Assembly: GCA_012934845.2 (NCBI GenBank)
Contig: WNNJ02003276.1
Coordinates: 62,001 to 126,000, forward strand
Source of the DNA: Pomphorhynchus laevis
Taxonomy: Eukaryota > Acanthocephala > Palaeacanthocephala > Echinorhynchida > Pomphorhynchidae
Reading direction: 5' to 3'
DNA length: 64,000 bases
Shown: positions 21,037 through 31,617 of the stretch, one piece after another
Numbering within the stretch: the first letter of the stretch is position 1
Layout: every line of letters starts with the position of its first letter
Made by a program: the position numbers and the translations under genes
Notes under the pieces: generated by a model
What the model was told of the DNA's origin: nothing
Databases searched by the model: none
The model's input: the letters and a program-made list of their open reading frames with translations, nothing else

Positions 21037-21121
21037 TATCATGATGACATTAAGTTGTTGTAGCCTTGCTTACGCAGACGATGCGTAAGCAAGGCTTCCA
21101 CAACTTAATGTCATCATGATA
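21037..21121. repeat. Long hairpin at a duplication joint
   Basis: CCTTGCTTACGCA (21064-21076) pairs with TGCGTAAGCAAGG (21082-21094). Outside this, ATCATGATGACATTAAGTTG pairs with its complement ending at 21121. The second arm copies the LINE A YADD region in inverse. Confidence 0.85.
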
Positions 21122-21124
21122 GAC

Positions 21125-22382
21125 GGTTCGAACCCTGTAAATATCTGCCGGTTAGTTTAACTAGTCATGTTAGTAAAATCATGGAGCGTATTATTAGCAA
21201 ACACATTACATCTTATTTACAGAGTTCCAATCAGTTATCTACGATTCAACACGGCTTCTATAAAGGAATATCGTGTTTGACAAATTTGTTTGTGCTAAGG
21301 AATCGTGGGTAGATTTACCATCTTAAAGAGCTACGGTCGACTCGCTGTACTTTAACTTCAGTCATGAGTTCGAACTTGTTTCGCATGTTCTCTTTTGGTA
21401 GCATTACATAATTGCGGGATTGATAGCTACCGTGTTGGGTGGATAGCTATCTTATTGACTGGATAAAAATTTTTCTCAGTAAGTGAAACTTTCGTGCTAG
21501 TGTAGGAGGTAGTTTATCATCATCTGGTAGCATAAGTTCAGGTGTGCCTCAAGGGTCTGTTTTGTGTCCGTTACTTTTCAACGTTTTCATAAGCATTCTC
21601 ATGATGACATTAATTTATGGATGCCCTGCTTACATATATGATGTTAAGATTTACAACAAGATTTAGTCTTTAAAATATTACTATTACCTGCAAGATAATA
21701 CTAATAAAATATTGTCTTAGAGTCGCGATACTGGTCTATTATTAAATGTTAAAAACTGCTAACATTTACGTTTAGGTAATTCGACCCTGCTTTCGGAATA
21801 TATGTTGGGATTAAATACTATAGAAAGCGTAAATGCGGTTAATGACCTGTGAATTGTATGGTACCGTAGTCTCGAGACAAGGTAGATACAAATATACGCA
21901 TTAACAAAGCTCGAAAAGCGCTATTTCTAATTAAGAACTGTTCTGTTAAGTCATCGCCGAATTCATTAAAATTTTTATTTGACGCATTAGCCAGGCCACA
22001 TATTGAATACGGTATTCAGGCATCGTTTCCTATGACCAAATGTGAAATCGAGGATTTTGATAGGATTCTTTGGCGAGGTAGTAAATTCTGTGTTAAAATA
22101 TATCGACAAAATTATAGGGACAGGCTGTAAAGTCTTGATATGCAGTGTATCTGCTCTAGACTGTTTTCGTTAGATATGACATCAATGTGACATATGGTTA
22201 GAAACCATAATGGTTACCCCTCCAAGTTCATTACGTCAAATGACAGACAATCTTACAGGGTTCATTCAATGGCACTAAAACATAAACCCATGGTCATTAC
22301 TCTAGGCTAGCCAGACCATCACACAGATCAGCTAAATAACAAAACAGCTATTTTGTCTAGAATTATGTATCAATAATAATTT
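21125..22382 (+). mobile_element. LINE A, RT domain to 3' end, decayed
   Basis: 21131-21335 repeats 20190-20395 almost exactly (CCCTGTAAATATCTGCCGGT; CATGGAGCGTATTATTAGC). It then reads the RT core GVPQGSVLCPLLFNVFIS near 21541-21595, a mutated YADD, KNCxHLRLGNSTLLSEYM, and the thumb ARPHIEYGIQASFPMTKCEI near 21990-22050. The 3' tail is CAATAATAATT near 22370. Many stops. Confidence 0.75.
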
Positions 22383-22454
22383 TTTAAATTGATTCAGTTT
22401 TATGATTTGTCTTTTTTGGATGATGCTTCACCATTACACTCTAACATAAGTTTC

Positions 22455-23265
22455 TAAGAATTTGCAACTTTAATTCTAATAATTTTTATTCAATTAGCGA
22501 ACAAATTTATCCAGAAAGCCTTATTCTTAACAAAACCAATATTAATGATAAAGAAGGTGTATATCTAGATATGAACATTAAATTAGCATTAACTAAAACT
22601 ACTATTAATTTATATCGTAAAGGTGACATATTTAAATTTACAAGAAATATATTTTTGCATGATCATTCATGCGTATCATATAATATAAAATATAATACAT
22701 TAAATAATGAAATTTTAAGAATTGCAACAATATGTAATGATATTGGCTTTCTTCAAAATCATTTAAATAATTTAATAGATACATATTTTAAACTAGGTTA
22801 CTATAAAAATAACATCAAGCAGAAAATAGTAAAATATATAAATCAACACAATAATATAAAGAATAAATTTAAACTATTAAGTGGCAAATTTTTATGGATC
22901 GATAATAAATAGACTTTGTATTAGAATAAGATACTAGATAGTTTTATCAGAGGAAATACATCATTAGCATGTATTTGGCCCCGCTGTTATGTTGGGTAGA
23001 GGAGTTAGGGGCCGAAACATGATAGCATAGCAGTTCCTCCTGATGACCTCTAATTCTTATTCTGATACAACGTCTGTTATTTATTAGTCAATTCATAAAA
23101 TTGACTTTTATTTTAAATTTCAATTTTTTTAACTTGATTTAAATTATAGAAAATCTAAAAACAATTATTTATTTTATTATTTAATTATTAAATTTTGATT
23201 TAGCATTATTATGCTTTATTTATTTTATAATTATATTAAATACGTAGACTCAATTAGCTGATTGA
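22455..23265 (+). mobile_element. P1 Penelope-like element, RT C-terminal part and 3'UTR
   Basis: RT C-terminal portion (NKTNINDKEGVY just upstream, then the open frame 22571-22912: MNIKLALTKTTINLYRKGDI, RNIFLHDHSCVSYN, LRIATICNDIGFLQNHLN, ending LLSGKFLWIDNK). The 3'UTR has a conserved structured stretch (CCCCGCTGTTATGTTGGG, GAGGAGTTAGGGGCCGAAAC, GCATAGCAGTTCC) and ends TACGTAGACTCAATTAGCTG. RT sequence with PMGGNSSPIIADL and Y[IV]DDI motifs in sister copies places it in the Penelope-like group, possibly near the invertebrate Naiad-type lineages. No endonuclease domain is visible. Confidence 0.7.
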
Positions 23266-23990
23266 TTAGTTAAAACGTGATGATCGAGCTGTTTTTAAGT
23301 GTCCTTTGCTTATGCAATGATATTATGGATATTTTGTAACGATGTATATTCTCTATTTGTCCATATAACTTACTCTACTTCGATTAGGATTTTAAAAAAA
23401 CTTTCGTTCTTTGTATAATCGTTATTAGAATTTCTACTCTCGGTCCCGTATTTTCTAGAAATTCTACAACTTTTATATTTTACTCACAATCGTGATTATT
23501 ATTACTCATCTTTCCTAGTCACTTATTACACATATTTATATATTTACTTTGCTACATATTTGTCCCATCGATGAGCTCTATCATTTTGCGATTTCTTCGT
23601 TGATTTTTTCTGTATTTTTTCTAACATTTGTGATTTTGTAATCCATATTTTGCAGTCAAGTACTCAACTTTGATAAATTCAGTACTTGACATTGGGCATA
23701 AGCTGCCTTGGTTTGCATTCTCAACAATTCAAGAACAAAATTTAGAGTAACCCCACAATCGGCAGTTCAAAATAGTTTGACCTCAATTTTATAACCTCAT
23801 TGAATAATTAATTATAATTCTTTCAAAATGAACGTTACTTAGTAATTCTGCATGTTCATAGAAAACGAATTTAATTTATTGGATTATATGACAGTATAAT
23901 TTTTACAATTAACACATTTCTAAACAGAATTATACTCTCTAGGTGCAATATTTAATTCATTGAAAATGTCATCCCAAATAAATAAAATTT
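23266..23990. other. AT-rich spacer, no gene
   Basis: Nothing recognised in either strand. Confidence 0.5.
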
Positions 23991-24534
23991 AATATAATAC
24001 CTGTAATATGTTTATGAAACATCTACACTAATAAGGTTCTAATAAAATAAGTCACTTAATTGAAAAATCAATGGGAAATGGTTAAATAAATAATATTTTT
24101 TATCAAATAATAAATATAAAACAAATTTATAAAATTCTGATGAAAACAGTATATTAATACTGTTTACAGGTATTAATATAATACCTGTAATATGTTTATG
24201 AAACATCTACACTAATAAGGTTCTAATAAAATAAGTCACTTAATTGAAAAATCAATGGGAAATGGTTAAATAAATAATATTTTTTATCAAATAATAAATA
24301 AAACAAATTTATAAAATTCTGATGAAAACAGTATATTAATACTGTTTTCAGGTATTAATATAATACCTGTAATATGTTTATGAAACATCTACACTAATAA
24401 GGTTCTAATAAAATAAGTCACTTAATTGAAAAATCAATGGGAAATGGTTAAATAAATAATATTTTTTTTCAAATAATAAATATAAAACAAATTTATAAAA
24501 TTCTGATGAAAACAGTATATTAATACTGTTTTAT
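23991..24534. repeat. Three tandem ~183-bp AT-rich repeats
   Basis: Copies start at 23991, 24175 and 24357 with AATATAATACCTGTAATATG and differ at very few positions. Each copy junction carries two small palindromes: AACAGTATATTAATACTGTT, and ACAGGTATTA pairing with TAATACCTGT. Confidence 0.95.
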
Positions 24535-24701
24535 AATGATTTGCAGTTTCATAACTCTCCTAGGTGCATGTAAATAAGAACTAGCTAAGGAGGTCTTGGC
24601 ATACTGATAATCTGGATAAAGAATGCTAGTTATCTTCATTATATAAGATTTTGAAACAATGAACTGTAAACACAATGGATTATCATTATCTTATAAACGC
24701 C

Positions 24702-24790
24702 GAGTGGCGGAATGGTGGAGACGTGTGCATTGCAAACTCTATGTACGGGGTTCAAACCTCGAACATGCACTCTCTATTGATACAAATTTC
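24702..24790 (+). repeat. tRNA-like repeat, good copy
   Basis: CGCCGAGTGGCGGAATGG with GTGGAGACG resembles a tRNA D-arm and box A. GGGGTTCAAACCTCG is a good box B 45 bp downstream. I could not fold a full cloverleaf with matching acceptor arms, and a degenerate copy exists at 3962-4035. I therefore call it tRNA-derived repeat sequence rather than a working tRNA gene. The D-arm resembles leucine or serine type tRNAs. Confidence 0.5.
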
Positions 24791-24810
24791 TCCATTAATA
24801 CAAATTTATT

Positions 24811-26665
24811 TAAAGTGGCAAATGCGTACAAGCTGCACGCTTCCAAGTTCACTAACAAAAATAAAAAAGGCAAGCAGATAAATTGTTTAAATGGGATTGG
24901 ATTTGTCGTTTGAAGCACGGCAGTGATGTTGATTGGCGTATATGAATGGGCATATGATTCAACGATAGAGGAGCAGCCACCAGGAAGGAGCGGAGTCCAA
25001 AGGATGTAGAGTAGTTTGGGACATGTAAAATAAGGGAATTACAAGAACGAAATGAACAGTGAACATGACGAGAATTATCATGAAAAGGAAGGTTGAGAAA
25101 TGAAGGAGTAGGAAAAGTTACTAGACGGAAAGCAACGAGAAGGAGACGGATTTGAACACGACAATAAATTGTAGGCAAATCGAGAGAAGCAAGATGGTAG
25201 GATGTATGATAAAAAAGACGAAGACGGAGGAGAATTCGGACGGCTGCGTTGACGATGCGATGTAGGGGAAAAGAGTGGATTTAGGTGAGTTGGAAAATAG
25301 ACTAAGACAATAATCGAGTCTAGAAAAAAGGGAGAAGATATGAGAGTCATACAAGAAGGTAAATCAATTAATCTACGAACTTGACGGAGATTGCGGAGTA
25401 TCAAGGTATATGACCGTACTTTATATCTAACGAAAGGTTTAAGTAAAAGTCGGTTGTCGAAATGGAAGTCTAAGAAAACGAGATTGTCAACGATAGGAAG
25501 AATTGTAGAATTTAATGATACAGAGGGAGGTTCTAAGACGGGGCGTCGAGGAAGGATTTACATTATTTTGGATTTAGTAGGATTCAGAGTAAGACGAAGG
25601 GAAGAAAGATGATTGAAAATTGAGACAAGACAGTCGGAAGCAGAAACACTAAGATCTTGAATACGATAAACATGTGCATGAGCATAGATGAAAATGTGAT
25701 CAGCATATTGCATAACATGGAAGTTAAATTTATCAAAAATCGAAGATCAATCATCGAGAAGAAGAGAAAAAAGACAGTCAGAATCGAACCAGGGAGCATG
25801 GCGCAAGCGCTGAGAACGTCGGAGTCGACTAGGCAGAAGGTTATTGAGGATCGACGTAAGTTCAGAATTAAACAGAATGCAGAGATCATCGGGAGAAAGA
25901 TAGTTAAGTGGAAGTTAAAAGAGTGATGAATTGAGTAAGGCTGTGCAGAGAATAGGGATATCGAGAAGTTTTAGGGTCACCTTGGTGTGAATAATGGTAA
26001 AGGTGGAGAAGGAAGATGGGGACGAGCAAGAGTAAGAGTGACAAAGAAAAGGATCGGACAAACCAGGATCAGTAATTGACAAGGAGGTGTCGAGAGCACC
26101 GCCGAGAATATGAGTTGGGCTTGTTGAAAGTAATTTATAGTTAAAATCAGAAAAACGATTAGTTAACGTGATAGAGTCAGATTCAGCTGGGCGATCAAGA
26201 CGAATGTTAAAGTCATCGAGAACAAAAGAAGGAGTATAAGACAATGAACAGTGAGACAAGATCTGCAAGGTCGTTAAAGAAGATACGTGATGTGGCAACT
26301 GAACCTGGACGGTATACAATCACAAGTTCCAGAAGAAAAGGAGTTGATAATCTGCATATGAGTAATTCGAACGAGGTGTAACGGATGTTAACGTTAATTT
26401 TACGTAGAGACATCGAATGACGAGCAATGGCAACAAAACCGCCGTAGTTGGAAGCAGTAGATGTGGAAGAGACAATTGAACAAGCTGATTCAACTAGAGA
26501 ACAACCAGAGCGACATAGACGACGAATGGCAAGATCGTCAGAGTAAGAGTGCCAGGATTCAGTAATGCAGAGAATATCGATGTAAGCACACGTCAAAGCC
26601 ACAAGATTGCGTTGTCGAAATACGTAGGGTCACCCGATGATGAAGCGGGACCACTCTTCATTATT
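24811..26665 (-). mobile_element. LINE B with both ends but an internal deletion
   Basis: The minus strand starts AATGAAGAGTGGTCCCGC at 26665. The AP-type endonuclease covers 26600-25930 (IDILCITESWHSYSDD, VIVYRPGSVA, LDDFNIRLDRPAESDS, ITDPGLSDPF). The linker RHAPWFDSDCL near 25790 is joined directly to the end of the RT palm (SIFDKFNFH, then QYADHIF), so the RT fingers and motifs A and B, roughly 1.1 kb, are missing. Thumb MxILPRRPVLEPPSVSLN and the C-terminus follow, then the tail at 24811-24845. YADD reads YADH. It preserves the 5' end of the family well. Confidence 0.85.
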
Positions 26666-26996
26666 ATGTTATAAACGAATATTTGATTATTAAAATATGC
26701 TGATATAATTTAGAAAAAGGGCAACGTTTATGTATTTCCTATAAAGTAATATCATTATTAAGATCACTATTTTAACATAAAATTAAAACAATTAAACTGA
26801 AATCGTTCACGGCGTATAAACATCGAGATGCAACAAGAAAATGTTAATCACGAATTTTCAACTATTTCAATAGTTCTTTTCAAGTGATACAATTAGTAAC
26901 AAGGAAAAGAAAAACTAAAAACTAATGTATATATGCAATGAAAACGGAAGAAACACACAGTGAATCTATCGGTTTTGCAATGTGCTTGTAAGGATA
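26666..26996. other. Probable P3 3'UTR and spacer
   Basis: AT-rich and non-coding, downstream (on the minus strand) of the P3 endonuclease stop. No other feature seen. Confidence 0.4.
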
Positions 26997-27316
26997 GCTA
27001 ATTTTCAGTTATCTTTATTACAATCCATCGAGTTAGCACAGTTCTGGATGTGAATACTTTCTTTTATCAGACGTCTTGATAGGTTGTCCTCCTTTTCTAA
27101 GACCATAGCTGCGGCAAAGTCTGGTTCATGATTATGGATTAATCAATGATTCACCAATGCTGAAGAATTATCTCCCCTTTTAAAATTATATTTATGCTGT
27201 TTAATTCTGGTGTTTAAACCCTGCTTTGTCTGTCCAAAATATTTGGCTGGGCAATTCAAACACGGTATCTCGTAAGTTACATTATTAGGTTCATATTTAG
27301 GTTTGCTCTAGAGCAA
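26997..27316 (-). mobile_element. P3 Penelope-like GIY-YIG endonuclease, copy 1
   Basis: The minus strand reads PAKYFGQTKQGLNTRIKQHK, then FKRGDNSSALVNHWLI and LSRRLIKESIHIQNCANSM with a stop about ten codons on. This is the C-terminal GIY-YIG nuclease typical of EN+ Penelope-like elements (Y-F-G-Q-T-K, catalytic Arg in RIKQH, Glu in KES). No P3 reverse transcriptase is present in the window. Confidence 0.7.
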
Positions 27317-27325
27317 ACCTAAATA
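27294..27325. repeat. Perfect 32-bp palindrome at a duplication joint
   Basis: TATTTAGGTTTGCTCT followed by its exact complement. It lies precisely at the end of the first P3 endonuclease copy. Confidence 0.95.
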
Positions 27326-27606
27326 GCACAGTTCTGGATGTGAATACTTTCTTTTATCAGACGTCTTGATAGGTTGTCCTCCTTTTCTAAGACCATAGCT
27401 GCGGCAAAGTCTGGTTCATGATTATGGATCAACCAATGATTCACCAATGCTGAAGAATTATCTCCCCTTTTAAAATTATATTTATGCTGTTTTATGCTGG
27501 TGTTTAAACCCTGCTTTGTCTGTCCAAAATATTTGGCTGGGCAATTCAAACACGGTATCTCGTAAGTTACATTATTAGGTTCATATTTAGGTTTGCTCTA
27601 GAGCAA
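27324..27606 (-). mobile_element. P3 GIY-YIG endonuclease, copy 2 (direct duplicate)
   Basis: Direct repeat of 27034-27316 with a 290-bp period and a few differences. The open frame 27319-27549 starts inside the nuclease at MNCPAKYFGQTKQGLN and ends IHIQNCAI where homology to the first copy ends. Confidence 0.7.
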
Positions 27607-27711
27607 TTAATGAATACATCGAATGTATCAATGGAAAATAAACTGAAATATTAAAAGACTAGCTGAACAATTATATAGAATCACGAATACATTAATACAG
27701 AAAATAAATAT
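27607..27711. other. Short AT-rich spacer
   Basis: No feature seen. Confidence 0.4.
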
Positions 27712-29390
27712 AAATTGTAATTACAAAATATTTGTTATATTTTTAGTAATCAGTATATTTCTATTTTTGTGCATAAAATATGCTTTTTTATTTTCCTTTC
27801 TAAAACATTGTTTTCAACTGAAATCACGTGACCCGTTTCAAATTGTATTCAATGGTTGTTGCTCAATGTATTCTATGGTTGTTGCAATTGTATTAAAACA
27901 ACGAGTAAATTAATAATGAAAATAAATAAACCAATTCAGCTAACTGAGTCTACGTATTTAATAAATACATAGACTTTTTATTTATTATTAAATAAAAAAT
28001 AAATAAATAAATAAAAATAAATAAAAATAATAATGCTAAATCAATAGATCAAAATTTAATAATTAGATAATAAATAAGATTAGAAGATTTTCATAACAAC
28101 TTTAATAAGATTAAATAATTATTAACAACATAGCAGCGGGAATTAACACACGCTAACGACGTATTTCCTCTGATGAAATTTGATTATCTAGTATCTTATA
28201 GATAATATCTAGTATCTTATAGCAGTATCTTATATCTTATTATCTAGTATCTTATAGCAGCGGGGCCAAATAAATGCTAATGATGTATTTCCTCTGATAA
28301 AACTATCTAGTATCTTATTATAATAGAAAGTATATTATTTATTATCCATCCATTAAAATTTGCCACTTAAGAGTTTAAATTTATTCTTTATATTATTGTG
28401 TTGATTTATATATTTAACAATTTTCTGCTTGATGTTATTTTTATAGTAACCTAGTTTAAAATATGTATCTAAATTATTTTTCTGTTGAATATTCTACTAT
28501 TTTCAATATTGTATTTGTCTAAAGTGTATCAATATTTGTCTAAAGTGTTTTGCACGTGATTTGACATGTTTTTGCGGATACTCACAAATATATAAATAAC
28601 ATTGCGTTATTACGTGTTAAGAACGTATTTATTCTGATTATATAGTATCTTATTATAATAGAAAGTATATTATTTATTATCCATCCATTAAAATTTGCCA
28701 CTTAAGAGTTTAAATTTATTCTTTATATTATTGTGTTGATTTATATATTTTACCATTTTCTGCTTGATGTTATTTTTATAGTAACCTAGTTTAAAATATG
28801 TATCTATTAAATTATTTAAATGATTTTGAAGAAATCCAATATCATTACATATTGTTGCAATTCTTAAAATTTCATTATTTAATGTATTATATTTTATATT
28901 ATATGGTATGCATGAATGCTCATGCAAAAATATGTTTCTTGTAAATTTAAATATGCCATCTTTACGATATAAATTAATAGTAGTTTTAGTTAATGTAATT
29001 TAATGTTCATATCTAGATATACACCTTCTTTATCATTAATATTGGTTTTGTTAAGAATAAGGCTTTCTGGATAAATTTGTTCACTAATTGAATAAAAATT
29101 ATTAGAATTAAATACACATATATAATCAATGTATCGAAACAATTATTTCATATATTTATATTGTTTAGATTTAGTTTTTACACAGTTATGAACAAATTCA
29201 TATTCTATAAAGCTTAAAAACAAGTCAGCTATAATTGGGCTACTATTACCACCCATTGGAACACCTTTTACTTGTCTAAATATAGATGTCCCTACTTTTA
29301 AATAATTTTGATTTATCAAAATATTTAAGGATTCTATTAATTCAATTTTATCCATATATTTATATTTACTTGATGGTTTAATTTTTGTTA

Positions 29391-29418
29391 GATAGGCGTT
29401 AATTAATTAACGCCTATC
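29391..29418. repeat. Perfect 28-bp palindrome in P1
   Basis: GATAGGCGTTAATT followed by its complement, copied at 40977-41004 and 52349-52376. It interrupts the P1 reading between the motif A part and the PMGGNSSP part. Confidence 0.9.
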
Positions 29419-29755
29419 ATAATTATTATAACATATATGTACATATTTTCCGAATATAAGATTAATTAATTTTACTAACGCTTCTTTAATATTTACTAAA
29501 TCTAGATTTGTATAAAGAGTACTAAAATCGTATATATTTATATTCTGAAAATTTATTCCTTTTGTCTGTTCTAAAAATTCTTTTGTAGAATTAATACTGA
29601 AATAGTGTTTTATACCATTATTAATTTCGATTACCTTGCAATATTTTTTGAAGCGTGCTTTAATTACTTTAAGTATGTTATCCATATAAACCGAAAACGG
29701 TTTTAATGTACATTTAAAAGCACTTCTCGAACAAAGGTTTTATTATATCGATGTT

Positions 29756-29796
29756 CAATTTTATGTAGTGCTTTTGTAAAGCACTACATAAAATTG
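29756..29796. repeat. 19-bp inverted repeat
   Basis: CAATTTTATGTAGTGCTTT, loop TGT, then the exact complement. It sits where the P1 body meets its terminal repeat. Copied at about 41342-41382 and 52714-52754. Confidence 0.9.
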
Positions 29797-29960
29797 CAAT
29801 TATAAAATATTTGTTACTATATCCGGTTTATTATTAGGCATCAGTTTATTTCTATTTTTGTGCTTCTTTTACAATATGCTTCTTTTCTTTTTAAACTGAA
29901 ATGTTTTCAACTGAAATCACTTGACACATTTCCAAAATTATTATTCAAAAGGTTATTGTT

Positions 29961-30331
29961 CAAGGAGTGGTATATTACAACCTCAGATCCTGTTTCTTTT
30001 TTAATAGAATATTTGTATTGGTCAATACGCTTAGATAATCCTTGTTCATTAATATAAGACAAAGCCTAATAAGACAGAATTTAACAAGGCATTGTCTACC
30101 GACAAAGATCATATAAAATCATATTAAACAGCAATGATCATATTGCTGTTTAATATACCAAGCGTTGTTAAATGCATATACTTAAGAAAAGAAGAGCATC
30201 TTTAATAGCGTTTGGACAACGAAATTATATTTCATGCAAATTTCTTTGTTAAGATAATAAAGTAACGATCGAATAATTAATTGTAATTATAGAATAATTA
30301 GAATTTAAATTTTGAGCTAAGCACCTATCAA
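29961..30331. other. AT-rich spacer with a hairpin
   Basis: 30121-30156 is a 15-bp inverted repeat (ATATTAAACAGCAAT, with a GATCAT loop). No coding potential recognised. Confidence 0.5.
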
Positions 30332-30652
30332 TTAAAAGTTATTTTGAGAGGAACCTGTCTGTAATCGTCCATGTGTCCCGATCACACCCAGTATGATAAC
30401 AATGTAACCAAGAAATTGAAGCAGTATAAGGATAAGTGAAATATTATATTGCTGAATGTTCATGGCTGTCAAAATTTTCAATATATAAAACGAATCAATA
30501 CTATTTTCGATTTGCCAGAATACAACTACGGTGACAATAATTGATATGATAGATCCGTGGTATTTCTTATCGATATTGTAGGGTTGAATGCCAAACTGTT
30601 TTAGAATTCTAAAGATAATTTCAAAATGATTATGAAATTTAATTGAGAACAC
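30332..30652 (-). CDS. Putative membrane protein or receptor exon, copy 1
   Basis: 106-codon open frame. A polar N-terminus with FGIQPYNI is followed by a hydrophobic segment (IISIIVTVVVFW, about residues 34-49), then a stronger one (ISLILILLQFLGYIVIILGV, about 72-93). It ends THGRLQTGSSQNNF. The layout (short cytoplasmic start, TM1, TM2 about 20-25 residues later) is like the start of insect-type gustatory receptor chains, but this is only a resemblance. It may be one exon of a larger gene or a gene fragment. Copies exist at 41918-42238 and 53290-53610 with a single amino-acid change (Ile to Phe in ILKILTAM). Confidence 0.4.
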   Translation of the reverse strand: MFSIKFHNHFEIIFRILKQFGIQPYNIDKKYHGSIISIIVTVVVFWQIENSIDSFYILKILTAMNIQQYNISLILILLQFLGYIVIILGVIGTHGRLQTGSSQNNF

Positions 30653-31136
30653 TGATAATTTTTTAATAATAAAAAATTATTTCAATTTATTACTAAATAA
30701 ATAATTTTAAAAAATATTTAAAAATACAACAAAAGATACAGATATTAATTAAAATCAATTTTATTTTTTTAAATTTTATATCAGTATATTTTTCCTTCAT
30801 TTCCTCCGTAATGTTAAAGACACACCCTTTGTTATCTTTACCGAAATACTAAATCTTAATTTTCTAATGTAATATCCATTTCTTTTTAGATTTCTTGTCG
30901 CCATACTCGATGCCATTATCTTCAAATGGGTTCAATACCATCTATTGTTGAAAATATCATTGGGTGAAAATACGCTTTGTCTATTTTCACAATGTGTTCT
31001 GCATACTTTACATTTTCCCTCTATTCATTAGTAAATGGTTTTTTACTATTTTTTAGTAAATGGTTCATTTACTCGTTCTGAAGCATATGACGGTGCAAAA
31101 ATATTAAAACAACAAATTCATTATCCTACCCTACAT
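30653..31136. other. AT-rich non-coding stretch
   Basis: No gene recognised. Also present at +11586 and +22958. Confidence 0.5.
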
Positions 31137-31617
31137 CTCCAAAATATATCATCCTACCCCTACAACGCATCATCAACTCCGCCATTCGAGTGCTATTTCG
31201 TCTCCGTCGCTTCGACCACACATCCACATATTTTGCCCAATTCTCTTGGCCCACCATCCACATCCGCATCAAACTCCGCCTTCTTCTCGTTACTTTTCAT
31301 CTCATCGCTGTATGCTCCTCATCGTTCATCAACCTCCCTTTCTTAGACAACACTCGCCCCACCTCGCTATCGCTGCGTTCCCGTCATACCCTCTTACTAC
31401 ACGTTTCCAATTACTCCAACAACAACGGTCTCCGATCCTTCCTCGTCGCCGCCCCACTCGCCTGAAATCAACTCCGACTCGACGTCCGCCGCGCTCCCTC
31501 CTTTATCACATTCAAACACCTCCTCCGTTCACACCTTCTCGACACATTATTTAGATTTTTTTTCTTTTTCATGGCCATGTAAGCTTGCGTCGGCACGTAT
31601 TTGCCACGTAAAATATA
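31137..31617 (+). mobile_element. LINE B, 3'-terminal fragment
   Basis: C-terminal region (VLFRLRRFDHTSTYFAQFSW in frame from 31190, SLSLRSRHTLLLHVSNYSNN) to the tail GTAAGCTTGCGTCGGCACG, TATTTGCCACGTAAAA. A single stop follows the FLVAAPLA codons. Copies at 42723-43203 and 54095-54575. Confidence 0.85.

Larger units (their letters stand above)
27712..29960 (-). mobile_element. P1 Penelope-like element flanked by direct terminal repeats
   Basis: On the minus strand, motif A appears as IYDFSTLYTNL near 29530, and VKGVPMGGNSSPIIADLFL lies near 29200-29265 with the Y-D-I box near 29125. The C-terminal part runs to 28690 and a 3'UTR to about 27932 (AGCTAACTGAGTCTACG). About 140 bp at 29795-29950 (AAAATATTTGTTA, TTTCTATTTTTGTGC, GTTTTCAACTGAAATCAC) recurs beyond the 3' end at 27712-27853. 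This matches the pseudo-LTR arrangement that Penelope-like elements are known to form by partial tandem insertion. The 3' part is internally repeated (28320-28465 against 28640-28800). The element is broken at several points and carries two hairpins (29391-29418, 29756-29796). Confidence 0.65.

Noticed and set aside
22918-23265. Hammerhead ribozyme in the P1 3'UTR
   Set aside because: CTGATGA and GAAA stretches both occur, but not in the order and spacing of the hammerhead core on either strand, so I do not claim one.
27712-29960. LTR retrotransposon with terminal repeats
   Set aside because: The RT motifs are Penelope-like and the repeats are short partial copies without LTR landmarks.
29860-30057. 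65-codon frame in the P1 terminal repeat (and copies)
   Set aside because: Lies over non-coding repeat sequence that is diverged and closed in the homologous repeat at 27.7 kb.
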